Below are positions 50,804-58,974 of a DNA stretch of 64,000 nucleotides, one piece after another (position 1 is the first letter of the stretch; every line of letters begins with the position of its first letter). This stretch comes from Tsukamurella sp. PLM1 (lineage in GTDB: Bacteria; Actinomycetota; Actinomycetes; Mycobacteriales; Mycobacteriaceae), in the NCBI RefSeq assembly GCF_023168325.1, contig NZ_AP025688.1:3906001-3970000 (forward strand), given 5' to 3'. A program made the position numbers and the translations under genes. The notes under the pieces are model-generated. The model searched no databases, had not been told where the DNA came from, and was given only the letters and a program-made list of their open reading frames with translations.

Positions 50804-51430
50804 ATGAGCGAGTCGGATTCGGACAAGGTGGACCTGCGCAGCGAGATCCCGCGATTTCGTCCGGCCACGCCCGTTCCCGCGTTCGGGGAGTTCGTGGACA
50901 ACATGCGTCTGCTGCAGGACCTGGCCGTGAGCGTCGACGCGCCGCCCGAGGTGTACTCGGCGGCGCGCGACAAGGCCGCGGAGCTCGTGGAGCTGCTGGC
51001 GCCCCACCGGGCCCGTGAGGGCAAGGGGCCCGCGAACCGGTCGATGGACCTCCCCGGGCGCGGGAGCCTGCTGATGCCGCCCTTCCACATCGAGAAGTTC
51101 GACGAGGAGTCCGTCGTCGCCCGCGGCGTGCTGCGTCGCTACCACCTGGGCGGCGGCGGAGTCGCGCACGGCGGCGTCCTGCCCCTGATCTTCGACGACA
51201 ACTTCGGCAACGTGGTCTACGCCGCGAAGCGGCCGATCAGCCGCACCGCCTACCTGCACGTGAACTACCGCAAGGTGACACCGCTGGACGTGCCGCTCGT
51301 GATCGAGGGCAAGGTCGACCGCGTGGACGGGCGGAAGACGTTCGTGACCGCGCGGCTCACCGAGGCGGACGGGACGCTGCTCGCGGACGGCGAAGGGCTG
51401 ATGGTGCAGCTGCTTCCCGGCCAGCCCTGA
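50804..51430 (+). CDS. PaaI/hot-dog thioesterase-like protein
   Basis: 208 residues with a hot-dog thioesterase core: GGGGVAHGGVLPLIFDDNFGNVV (the HGG motif) and RTAYLHVNYRKVTPLDVPLVIEGKVDRVDGRKTF-type strands, preceded by a helical N-terminal extension of about 90 residues. It follows ltp2 by 4 bases and is the last gene of the chs operon, so it may hydrolyse stalled steroid-CoAs. Start ATG 50804. Intact. Confidence 0.82.
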   Translation: MSESDSDKVDLRSEIPRFRPATPVPAFGEFVDNMRLLQDLAVSVDAPPEVYSAARDKAAELVELLAPHRAREGKGPANRSMDLPGRGSLLMPPFHIEKFDEESVVARGVLRRYHLGGGGVAHGGVLPLIFDDNFGNVVYAAKRPISRTAYLHVNYRKVTPLDVPLVIEGKVDRVDGRKTFVTARLTEADGTLLADGEGLMVQLLPGQP

Positions 51431-51434
51431 CAGC

Positions 51435-51470
51435 CGGATGAGGCCGGCCCCCGCGGGCCGGCCTCATCCG
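51435..51470. terminator. Strong bidirectional hairpin
   Basis: A 16-base perfect stem, CGGATGAGGCCGGCCC and complement, with loop CCGC, in the 51-base gap between the convergent thioesterase and Mce-associated genes. Confidence 0.8.
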
Positions 51471-51481
51471 CAGCCGGGCGG

Positions 51482-52141
51482 CTAATTGCCGCCGAGGGCG
51501 GCGTCGATGCCGCGGACGTCGCTGATCTGCCAGTCCTGCTTGGTGTCGATCGTCAGCGTGTAGGTCGCGGTCGACGGGATACCCTCCGGGCGCTGCGTGC
51601 TCTTGGTGACCATGTTCAGGAACACGTTCACCACGATCAGACCGTCCTTGTTGGAGGCGACGATCGTGCCGAGCGGAGTGGCCGTGGACTGCCACTGGAG
51701 AGGCACCACGATCTGCTCGAACTCGACGGAGGCCTGCTGCAACTGGGCCGCGAGCTGCGAGGTGGTGTTGGCGGTGAGCGCCGTGCGCCACGCGGCCAGG
51801 TTCTGGTAGTCGATGGTGGCCGCGCCGATGGCGTACTTCTTCGCGACGTCCTGCGCCCGCTGGTTCTGATCCGAGGTCGCGGTGGCGGCCGCGAGGTCGG
51901 CGCGGGCCTGGTCGCGGTCCGACGCAGCGGACTGCCAGAGGAAGCCGAACGCCGTGGCGGCCACCGCCAGCACCACCACGATCGCCGCCAGGCCGAGTGC
52001 CAGCGGGGTCACGACGATGCCGCCGGGCTGGGCCTTCGGCTGCGGTTCCGCGGACTTCTTCGCCGGCCGCGGCTTCGCGGCGCGGTCGGGTTCGTCGATC
52101 TCCGCGGCCGCGGTCGAATCTTCTGCGTCAGGCTTCGTCAC
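51482..52141 (-). CDS. Mce-associated membrane protein
   Basis: About 219 residues. A charged Ala/Lys/Pro-rich cytoplasmic head, one transmembrane helix (LALGLAAIVVVLAVAATAFGFLW) and an extracytoplasmic SnoaL/NTF2-like domain (DVAKKYAIGAATIDYQNLAAW ... YTLTIDTKQDWQISDVRGID) typical of Mas proteins that accompany Mce lipid importers. GTG 52141 is preferred; TTG 52147 is possible. A perfect KstR box lies 10 bases upstream, so it likely serves the sterol importer Mce4, whose genes are not in the window. Intact. Confidence 0.82.
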   Translation of the reverse strand: MTKPDAEDSTAAAEIDEPDRAAKPRPAKKSAEPQPKAQPGGIVVTPLALGLAAIVVVLAVAATAFGFLWQSAASDRDQARADLAAATATSDQNQRAQDVAKKYAIGAATIDYQNLAAWRTALTANTTSQLAAQLQQASVEFEQIVVPLQWQSTATPLGTIVASNKDGLIVVNVFLNMVTKSTQRPEGIPSTATYTLTIDTKQDWQISDVRGIDAALGGN

Positions 52142-52150
52142 GGCCAAAAA

Positions 52151-52164
52151 TGTAACACGTTCCA
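52151..52164. promoter_or_regulatory. KstR operator
   Basis: TGTAACACGTTCCA fits TnnAACnnGTTnnA exactly, 10 bases before the Mce-associated gene. It is the last KstR box in the window and marks the end of the sterol locus. Confidence 0.8.
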
Positions 52165-52236
52165 GTTTTGGCGCGCTACGGATCGCAGGTAATACCGGAG
52201 GCGTACGTCAGGCCGGCGCGGGACGCGGAGCGAACA

Positions 52237-52706
52237 CTACCCGGCCCTCGACTGCTGCACGGCGGGATCGTCGAACACCGCGGTCGACTGCGCCGCGACG
52301 ATGCGCCAGGCACCGTCGTCCTTGGACAGCACGTAGAGCGGCGCAGAGTCCGGGACCTGCGAGAGGGGCGCACCGTCGAACCCGACGGGCCGCACCCGGA
52401 CGCTGACCGCGGCCACGTCCGGACGGACGAAGAGGATGCGCTCGACCCGGTAGTCAGCGGTGCCGCGCGCCATCGATCCGCGGACGGTGCGGGCGAGGAA
52501 GGCGTCGATGGCGGAGCGGCCGTGGAGGCGGCGGCCGTGCGCGGTGGTCCAGACCGCGTCGTCGCGGAACAGCGAGCGGACGCGGGGGACGCTGCCCTCG
52601 CGCTGCGCGTCGAGCACCTCGGAGACGAACTCCACGATCGCGGCGGAATCGGCAGGGCGCCGTCGCCGAGGACATCGGGGAGATCGCGGGATGCGTGGTC
52701 AGCCAT
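52237..52706 (-). CDS. SgcJ/EcaC-type NTF2-like protein
   Basis: About 156 residues of the SnoaL/NTF2-like group: VEFVSEVLDAQREGSVPRVRSLF, AVWTTAHGRRLHGRSAIDAFLA and WRIVAAQSTAVFDDP. Usually annotated as SgcJ/EcaC family oxidoreductase, function uncertain. One base is missing near 52655-52663, after DVLGDGA. Start ATG 52706 (MADHASRDLPD). Confidence 0.75.
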
Positions 52707-52753
52707 GCGTCCCAGGTTCGCGTATCAACCCCGGTTGAGGTCAAGGCTTGGAT

Positions 52754-52855
52754 TCAGTGCGATTCGATCGCGCGACCGTCGGCCCGCCGGTAGTAGACGT
52801 CGTTGACCAGGCGAGACGCGAGGACGAGCGCCAGCAGGACGAGGAGGAAGGTCAT
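52754..52855 (-). CDS. Possible 33-residue membrane protein
   Basis: A 33-codon frame from ATG 52855 with one hydrophobic helix (MTFLLVLLALVLASRL) followed by a polar tail (NDVYYRRADGRAIESH). A GGAG lies very close to the start. Small single-helix proteins of this shape are often missed by gene callers. There is no homology evidence. Confidence 0.4.
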   Translation of the reverse strand: MTFLLVLLALVLASRLVNDVYYRRADGRAIESH

Positions 52856-52939
52856 GCTCCGGGACGCTATTGAGACGCTCTCGCCGCCGGAAGGGTGTTG
52901 ACGAACCCCTGACGCGTCCTTGACGGCGTTCGCCGAAAA

Positions 52940-52967
52940 CTGATATCACTTAAATAAGTGATATCAG
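52940..52967. promoter_or_regulatory. Perfect 13-bp inverted repeat upstream of the SPFH gene
   Basis: CTGATATCACTTA (52940-52952) and TAAGTGATATCAG (52955-52967) with two bases between. It is AT-rich in a GC-rich setting and ends 14 bases before the ATG, ahead of AAGGAGGAG. Likely an operator, possibly autoregulatory for the RHH protein encoded downstream. Confidence 0.7.
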
Positions 52968-52981
52968 AATAAGGAGGAGAG

Positions 52982-53901
52982 ATGACCGGCATCGTTCAAC
53001 CCGAGGACACCCAGGTGACGATCTCCGAGCGGGCGGCGTGGCACGCGGGGGCGGGAGCGGCGGTCGCCGCCTTCTTCGGCTTCCTGGTGCTCCTCGCCGT
53101 GGCGGTGGGCGTGGTCATCGCGTCCATCGCCGTCGAGGCGCCCGCGCTGATCGCGGTCGCCGTGGCACTCGTGATCGCGGCTGTGCTGCTCATCAGCATG
53201 GTGGTCGTCGTCGCGCCCGGCCACACGCTGGTGGTCCAGCTGTTCGGCAAGTACGTGGGCACCGTACGCAACCAGGGCCTGGCCTCGTCCTGCCGCTCAC
53301 CACGCGGCGCCGACTCTCCGTGCGGGTGCACAACTTCGAGACCGCCGAGCTCAAGGTGAACGACTCCACCGGCAACCCGGTGAACATCGCGTCGATCATC
53401 GTGTGGCAGGTCGCGGACACCGCCCGGGCGACCTTCGCGGTCGAGGACTACGAGGAGTTCATCGTCTCGCAGGCCGAGTCCGCGCTCCGCCACGTGACCA
53501 CCAGCCACCCGTACGACGCCGATGACGCCGTTGCCGGCGCGACGTCGCTGCGCGGATCGACCGATCAGGTGGCCGCGGAGCTCGCGGAGCAGGTGGCTGC
53601 GCGGGTCGAGCTGGCCGGCCTGGAGATCCTCGAGGCCCGGATCTCCTCGCTGGCGTACGCCCCCGAGATCGCCGGGGCGATGCTGCAGCGGCAGCAGGCG
53701 TCCGCGTTGCTCGCGGCGCGGGAGAAGATCGTCAAGGGCGCGGTGGGCATCGTCGAGAACGCGCTCACACGGCTCGAGGACAACGGCACCGTCGAGCTGG
53801 ACGACGAGCGGCGCGCCGCGATGGTCTCGAACCTACTGGTGGTGCTGTGCTCCGACAGCCGCACCACGCCCGTCGTGAACACGGGGAGTCTGTACAGCTA
53901 G
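52982..53901 (+). CDS. SPFH/band-7 (flotillin-like) membrane protein
   Basis: About 306 residues. Two N-terminal membrane helices (residues 23-50 and 53-75) are followed by the SPFH domain: [70 protein letters not shown] and a helical arm [22 protein letters not shown]. Such proteins organise membrane domains. One base is missing at 53277-53284. The start ATG 52982 has a strong ribosome site. It overlaps the next gene by TAGTG. Confidence 0.84.
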
Positions 53902-54128
53902 TGGACACACCGCAGTCGGGCGAGAAGCCGGAGCGGGGCCGGAAGGCGGTCCCGCTCCGGATCGACCCCGCCGTCTACCAGGCGCTCGCGAAGTGGGCGG
54001 CGGACGACTTGCGCAGCGTCAACGCCCAGATCGAGCACCTGCTGCGGCGGGCGCTCGAGGAAGCCGGACGGATGCCCTCGAAAGTGCGGCCGATGCGTGG
54101 GCCCGGCCGGCCCTCTCGGGAACCGTGA
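53901..54128 (+). CDS. Ribbon-helix-helix (Arc/CopG-type) DNA-binding protein
   Basis: 75 residues from GTG 53901. [17 protein letters not shown] forms the beta strand and first helix and [20 protein letters not shown] the second helix of an RHH fold; the tail is Arg/Pro-rich. It is translationally coupled to the SPFH gene. It may bind the palindrome at 52940-52967 (inference). Confidence 0.78.
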   Translation: MDTPQSGEKPERGRKAVPLRIDPAVYQALAKWAADDLRSVNAQIEHLLRRALEEAGRMPSKVRPMRGPGRPSREP

Positions 54129-54213
54129 CCTGCGCTCACGACAGTTGTCGTAGGGAGTAAGGGCAGCGTAACCTTCCGCTCGCGATTCTCGCGAAGGAAG
54201 GAATCCCCCACCC

Positions 54214-55199
54214 ATGAAGCTCTCCCTGACGCGCGTGGCGCTCGCCGCGGTCACCATCGGCGCGTTGACGGCGTGCGGCAACAGCGCACCGTCGGACCCG
54301 GCCGGAAGCAGTGCCGCCGGGGCCGCGTTCCCGCGGACCGTCGAACACGCGATGGGCTCGACGACCATCCCGAGTCAGCCGCAGCGCGTGGCCGCGCTCG
54401 ACGCGTCGTTCGCCGACGCGACCCTGATGCTGGACACGCAGCTGGTCGCGTTCACCGAGTACAACACCCTCGGCAGCAAGCTGCCCGACTACCTTGGCGC
54501 ATCGTCGAAGAACTTCGGCGCGGAGGCGGTGAGTGTCGGGAAGCTGGCGGCGCCGTCGCTGGAGAAGATCGTCGCGACCAAGCCCGACCTGATCGTGAGC
54601 GCGAAGGTGCGGCATAGCAAGGAGTACCCGCAGCTCAGCGCGATCGCACCCACCGTGTTCAGCGAGACCACGGGGCCGACGTGGAAGGACAACATCCGGC
54701 TGCTCGCCAAGGCGCTCGGCAAGGAGGGCCTGGCGGATGAGCGGCTGGCCGAGTACGAGGCGCAGGCGAAAAAGGTGGGCGACGCCGTGAAGGCGAAGTC
54801 CGGCCCGGAGACGACCATCTCCGTGGTGCGGTTCCTGGACGGGCCCACCCGGCTGTACGCGAAGAAGTCGTTCTCCGGGATCGTCCTGCAGGACGCCGGG
54901 CTGGCGCGGCCCGAGTCGCAGAACATCGACGAGTTCATGACCGAGATCAGCGCCGAGCGGATTCCCGCCGCCGACGGCACGAAGATCTTCGTGACGACCA
55001 ACGGCGACAAGGGATCCGATTCGTTGAACACCTTCCGCCAGAACCCACTGTGGGCGCCGCTCGCGCCGCGCGTGGTGGAGGTCAAGGACGCCGAATGGAT
55101 GAGCGCCGTGAGCGTGCAAGGCGCGTACCACATCCTCGCGGACATCGCGAAGGCCTTCGACGTGCCCGGCCCACGATCCCCGCCTGGATCGGCGGGTAG
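54214..55199 (+). CDS. Iron-siderophore ABC transporter substrate-binding lipoprotein
   Basis: About 328 residues. Signal peptide with lipobox LTAC (mature Cys about residue 22), then a FecB/FepB-type periplasmic-binding fold: PQRVAALDASFADATLMLDTQ, SLEKIVATKPDLIVSAKVRH, VRFLDGPTRLYAKKSFSG and WMSAVSVQGAYHILADIAKAF. Binds ferric siderophore for an ABC importer encoded elsewhere. One base is missing near 55160-55172, so the end ...PTIPAWIGG lies in the next frame. A GTAACCTT half-site upstream is too weak to call an IdeR box. Confidence 0.84.
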
Positions 55200-55685
55200 T
55201 CACGACGACGCCGTCTCGGCGCGGAGCTCGAACTCCTCGACCTCCGCGCCGAACAGCGTTTCGCGCCGGGTGCGGCCCGTCGGCCTAAGGCCGTGCCGCA
55301 GGTAGAACCGCTCGGCCCGGGTGTTGCCCTGCAGGACCCACAGGTCGACGGTGCGCCGCCCCTGGCCGGCGAGGTCCGCGAGCGCGCAGTTCAACAAACG
55401 GGCGCCCAGCCCCTCGTCCCAGTGGCCCGGGTCGACGTACAGGGCCCAGATCATCGCGCGACCGTCCCGCTCGCCGTAGGTGACGAACCCGCGGATCGTG
55501 CCGTTCGCCTCCGCGATCACGGTGGGGACGGCATCGAACGTGTAGCGCCGGGCGCGATCCTGCGGCGAGAGCGCGGCCAGGCCGTCCGCCGGGAGGAGGT
55601 CGGCGTACGCGGCCTGCCAGGACCGGACGTGCACCGTGGCGACCGCGAGCTCGTCGCCGGCGGCGGCGCGACGGAGGATGAGCAT
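55200..55685 (-). CDS. GNAT-family N-acetyltransferase
   Basis: 161 residues. WALYVDPGHWDEGLGARLLNCAL is the acetyl-CoA binding motif A and VLQGNTRAERFYLRHGLRPTG the C-terminal motif. Substrate unknown. It ends directly against the convergent lipoprotein gene with no gap. Start ATG 55685. Intact. Confidence 0.85.
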   Translation of the reverse strand: MLILRRAAAGDELAVATVHVRSWQAAYADLLPADGLAALSPQDRARRYTFDAVPTVIAEANGTIRGFVTYGERDGRAMIWALYVDPGHWDEGLGARLLNCALADLAGQGRRTVDLWVLQGNTRAERFYLRHGLRPTGRTRRETLFGAEVEEFELRAETASS

Positions 55686-55726
55686 GGGTCGATGATCGCA
55701 CTGGCGAATCTCCGTACCATCGGGTC

Positions 55727-55855
55727 ATGGCGGTGACGATCCTGGCCGAGGCCGGGCTCAGCGAATGTGCGGGGCACTTCGAGAGCCCCGTCTGCAAGCA
55801 GGTGAACGACGAGGACCTCAGAACGGCAGCGTCGCCGATCGGACCGCACCGATGA
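55727..55855 (+). CDS. Possible 42-residue protein upstream of the DinB-like gene
   Basis: A 42-codon frame from ATG 55727 (MAVTILAEAGLSECAGHF...) whose TGA overlaps the next ATG (ATGA at 55852-55855). The overlap pattern supports translation, but there is no recognised family and it might be the remnant of a longer gene. Confidence 0.35.
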   Translation: MAVTILAEAGLSECAGHFESPVCKQVNDEDLRTAASPIGPHR

Positions 55856-56351
55856 CACTGCCCACGACCGAACCGACCACACTCGACGCACCCCTGCGCG
55901 AACAGTTCGAGGTGTTCCTCGACGAGCACCGGACGCGGCTCGCCGCCACCGTCGACGGACTCACCGAACACGAGGCACGCGCCTCGCTCGTACCCTCGCG
56001 CACGACACTGCTGGGACTGGTCAAGCACTCGACGACGGTCGAGAAAGTATGGTTCGACGGTGCCGTCACCGGCCGCTCGCGCGCCGACCTGGGCATCGCC
56101 CCGACCGTCGATGAGACGTTCATCCTGGACGACGGGGACACGGTCGATTCCGTACTCACGGCGTACGCGGCTGCCTGCGATGCGTCCCGGCGCACCACCG
56201 AGACCATGACGCTGGACGACGTCCTGCCGCATCATCGCCTCGGCCCCTTGCCTCTGCGGTGGGTGTACCTGCACATGCTGCGCGAGCTCGCCCAGCACCG
56301 GGCCACGCGGAGATCCTTCGAGAGCAGATCCTGGCGCGACGTCCCAGCTGA
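55852..56351 (+). CDS. DinB-like (DUF664) protein
   Basis: About 166 residues of the DinB/YfiT four-helix bundle: LREQFEVFLDEHRTRLAATVDGL, TTLLGLVKHSTTVEKVWFDGAV (His ligand) and LPLRWVYLHMLRELAQH...GHAEILREQI (second and third His). Members are metal-dependent thiol transferase-like proteins of often unknown substrate. One base is missing at 56292-56298. Start ATG 55852. Confidence 0.78.
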
Positions 56352-56421
56352 GCGGCGCATTTGGTACGCCCGGCGGCGTTGCGTACACTTAGTCCTCGGT
56401 CGCGCATCCGTGCGCGGCCAC

Positions 56422-56494
56422 GCTGCCTTAGCTCAGTCGGTAGAGCGCTTCACTCGTAATGAAAAGGTCGCGAGTTCGATTCTCGCAGGCAGCT
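56422..56494 (+). tRNA. tRNA-Thr (CGT anticodon)
   Basis: Full cloverleaf: acceptor GCTGCCT (56422-56428) with AGGCAGC (56487-56493), D-arm GCTC/GAGC, anticodon loop CTCGTAA with CGT at 56455-56457, T-arm GCGAG-TTCGATT-CTCGC. The first pair of the anticodon stem is C48-A64 (a mismatch). CCA is not encoded. Confidence 0.93.
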
Positions 56495-56862
56495 CCCCTC
56501 GCCCCCGTCCGGTCAGTCCGGATCGGGGCCCTCTCGCTGGCGACGAGGGCGCGAGCGCCGCCCCGGTGACGGCATGCGTTGGCTCTGCCTCCGGCGGCAA
56601 CCCTTTCCACCTTCCCCTGCGCGATAGCGATGTGCGGACGTCGCGGCACACCGCGCCCCCAGACGCGACACAGATCACATTGATGCCTGATGCCGATTGC
56701 AATCAGGCATTCTACCTGCGGATACGTGGCCTCATCGGCGTCGTTAGTCCGACTATCTACATTGCGATTCAATAACGATGCTGGTGTAAACCCTCAACTG
56801 CTGCTTCAGTGTTACCCAAGTTGTGTATGTGATTGAAGTGAATCTGAACTACGAGGGGCAGC
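56495..56862. other. Intergenic region after tRNA-Thr
   Basis: 368 bases without a supported gene. It starts with a GC-rich hairpin (56501-56530). A 9-base stem ATGCCTGAT/ATCAGGCAT is at 56683-56691 and 56702-56710. From about 56690 to 56860 the DNA is clearly less GC-rich than the rest, consistent with a junction to acquired DNA. No duplicated tRNA end was seen. Confidence 0.5.
56501..56530 (+). terminator. Hairpin after tRNA-Thr
   Basis: GCCCC and CCGG on the left pair with CCGG and GGGGC on the right around TCAGT, immediately after the tRNA. Confidence 0.5.
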
Positions 56863-58024
56863 ATGACGGACACGCAGGTGAACCGAGAGAAACGGCGCGG
56901 AATCTTGGAATCGCAGCAGCGTGACCGGTTACGGCGCGCGGACATGCGGAAGGTCGGCGCGGTCGTGGTGGTCGCCGGGGTCACACTGGCTGGTGGGGTG
57001 GTCGCAGCGGATCCGGTGGCGCCGGACCCGATGCCGCGCATGGGCGCGGTCCGCACCGGCGTGTTCGCCGACAAGGCCCGGGCGCAGGAGGACGCCGACG
57101 GGTTCATCGTGAGGGCCGAGCTGTTCGGGATGAACGCCCGCAGCCTCGTGCCGCTGGGTGGATCACCGCAGTCGTATCAGGCGGCGTTGTCGATGGCCGG
57201 GCGGGCGGTGATCGAGGTCAAGGACCCGAAGAAGCCGCCGAAGGTGAAGGTCCGCAGCGCCACGATCACCGTCGGCACGACCCTGGCGTGCGGGGCGTCG
57301 CCGCAGCAGATCCAGCTGGGCGGCACCCTCGCAGGCCGGGAACTACTCGCTGACCCCCTCGCTGTCATCTCAACAAGGGGTGACCGCCGGCGGTCAGGGC
57401 GGCTCGAACGGCGGACAGGGCAACGGATCAGTGAACGCCTCCGTCACCGAAGGCATCTCCGGCACCGGCGGCGGCACCACCACCGTTTCGGGAACGATCC
57501 AGGGCACCATCGCCGCGGGCGGATCGAAAGAGCAGGCCCTGGCCAAGAAGTCGTTGACCGGCAAATCCGGCTACGTCGTGGTCCGCGAAACCATGGTGCG
57601 GATGGACGCCTGCTGGGCCGCGCAGATCGTGATGTGGGCTGTGGCGACCCTGTCCACCGACCACGGCGACATCAGCACGACAGCGTACGGGACACCGCTG
57701 TACCTGCGCCGCGACGCGAACGATCCGCCGGTGAACCCGCCCAAGGTCCGCGCCGATCCGAACCCGCCCGCGTTGGCGGCGACCCCGAACACCGCCGTCG
57801 CCGCGCGGGCCAGCGAGCAGGTCAAGCCCGCACCGGCCGCGAAGCCTGCACCCGATGCGAAGCCCGCGCCGAGCGTGAAGCCCGCCGGGAAGCCGGCACC
57901 AAGCGCGAAGCCCGCCCCTGCCCCGGCGGCGAAGCCCGCAGCCTCGAGCGCGAAGCCAGCACCGGCCGCGAAACTGTCGGCGCCTGCGAAGCCATCGGCT
58001 GCCCCGGCGGGTCCTCGTGGCTGA
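56863..58024 (+). CDS. MspA-like porin/envelope protein with Lys-Pro-Ala tail
   Basis: About 387 residues. A charged 30-residue N-terminus precedes a signal/anchor helix (VGAVVVVAGVTLAGGVVAADPV). The body has features of the mycobacterial MspA porin family: VKVRSATITVGTTLACG, TTTVSGTIQGTIAAGGSKEQALAKK-type central strands, YVVVRETMVRMDACWAAQIV near the end. The last 70 residues are Lys-Pro-Ala repeats (AAKPAPDAKPAPSVKPAG), absent from classical MspA. The frame changes at 57338-57340 (an extra G). It begins the accessory module and may form an outer-membrane channel; that is inference. Confidence 0.6.
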
Positions 58025-58237
58025 GTCCGAGCGCGGCGAGGCCCTGAAGGCGGTGTTGGGGTTCGCGGCCGGGGCCGTGCTGATCGTCTGCTGCGCGTTC
58101 ACGCTCCCCGCCTACCCAGGGCGGTCGAAGCGATCGGCCCCTGGCCGGTCTGGGGCGGCTTCTTCGTCATCACGGTGGTGGCGGGGTGGCTGTTCTGGTC
58201 GAACCTCCAGAAGTTCTACGCGCTGGTGCAGAAGTGA
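58017..58237 (+). CDS. Small two-helix membrane protein
   Basis: About 73 residues: VLGFAAGAVLIVCCAFTLPAY is the first membrane segment and WGGFFVITVVAGWLFWSNL the second, ending FYALVQK. One base is missing near 58114-58117. Start GTG 58017 overlaps the MspA-like gene by 8 bases and its stop overlaps the next gene by GTGA, so it belongs to the same operon. Function unknown. Confidence 0.62.
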
Positions 58238-58698
58238 GGGAGCCGATCCCCGGCCGCGAGGGCGATCTCGCCTCCGCGCTGCGGCGTGCGTTCGAGGAAG
58301 CGGGGAACCCGAGCCTCGCCGCCGTCGCACACGCAGCACCGGGTGTGTCGAAGCAGCGACTCTCGGACTGGCGCGCAGGCCGGCACGTACCGGCCCGGTT
58401 CGAGGACCTCGAACCCGTCATCGCCTACTTGCGCATCACTGCGAGCGGCATCACCACAGCGGAGGGAAGCGACGTGGAAGCAGTCGTGACCGACTGGACA
58501 CCCGAGCGGTGGCACGAAGCCTGGCGGCGATCGGTCGACGTCCCCGCCGCCGTGCAGAGCGCGGGTGACGTTGCGGCGTCAAAGCGAGTAGATGCGGTTG
58601 ATCGCAAGCCTGTCGCCATCGCCGTGGTGAGCGTCATCGTCGTGCTGGTCGCCGCACTGGCGGTGATGGCATTCCTGCTCAGCTGGGCCACGATGTGA
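58234..58698 (+). CDS. HTH protein with a C-terminal membrane anchor
   Basis: 154 residues from GTG 58234. The N-terminus (LASALRRAFEEAGNPSLAAVAH...GVSKQRLSDWRAGRHVPARF) looks like a helix-turn-helix of Xre type. A linker of 50 residues and one C-terminal helix (VAIAVVSVIVVLVAALAVMAF) follow. A tail-anchored DNA-binding protein suggests a membrane-linked regulator or adaptor. It overlaps the previous gene (GTGA). No named family assigned. Confidence 0.62.
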   Translation: MREPIPGREGDLASALRRAFEEAGNPSLAAVAHAAPGVSKQRLSDWRAGRHVPARFEDLEPVIAYLRITASGITTAEGSDVEAVVTDWTPERWHEAWRRSVDVPAAVQSAGDVAASKRVDAVDRKPVAIAVVSVIVVLVAALAVMAFLLSWATM

Positions 58699-58745
58699 CA
58701 CACCGTAGAGGCGCGACACGCCGACACCGGAAACGACGACACGCC

Positions 58746-58861
58746 GTCCGGACCGGACACTCCGGACACCGCCGAACCCGCCCCGCGAACATCACAGTTC
58801 GGTAACGAAAACGGTCGCTGCCAGCAGAGATGGGCGTCCGGACCTGTCCGGACCCGTCCGG
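58746..58861. repeat. Array of GTCCGGAC sites upstream of the toxin-like gene
   Basis: (G)TCCGGAC occurs at 58746, 58761, 58836 and 58846, with GTCCGG at 58856. The last three are spaced exactly 10 bases, one DNA turn. It lies in the 276-base gap between the HTH-membrane protein and the toxin-like gene and could be a regulator-binding array; 7-8-base GC-rich words can also recur by chance. Confidence 0.4.
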
Positions 58862-58974
58862 TGGTTGAGACCGGACGAGAAACCGTGCTCTGGTGAATCC
58901 GTTCCCCGCTGATCGCGAACACTGCGACGTGAACCACCCGCATCAGCCCCCAGATCCCGAGAAACCGAGGACCC

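Noticed and set aside
52979..53000. Third copy of the palindromic repeat, from CATCGTTCAA at the SPFH start
   Set aside because: Only 10 bases match and there is no second arm; chance.
54129..54213. IdeR/DtxR-like box before the siderophore-binding lipoprotein
   Set aside because: TAAGG and AACCTT half-sites are present, but the 19-base consensus is poorly matched; not enough to call.
57825..58024. Tandem repeat array (Lys-Pro-Ala) as a mobile or CRISPR-like repeat
   Set aside because: The DNA units vary in length and sequence; it is simply a low-complexity protein tail.
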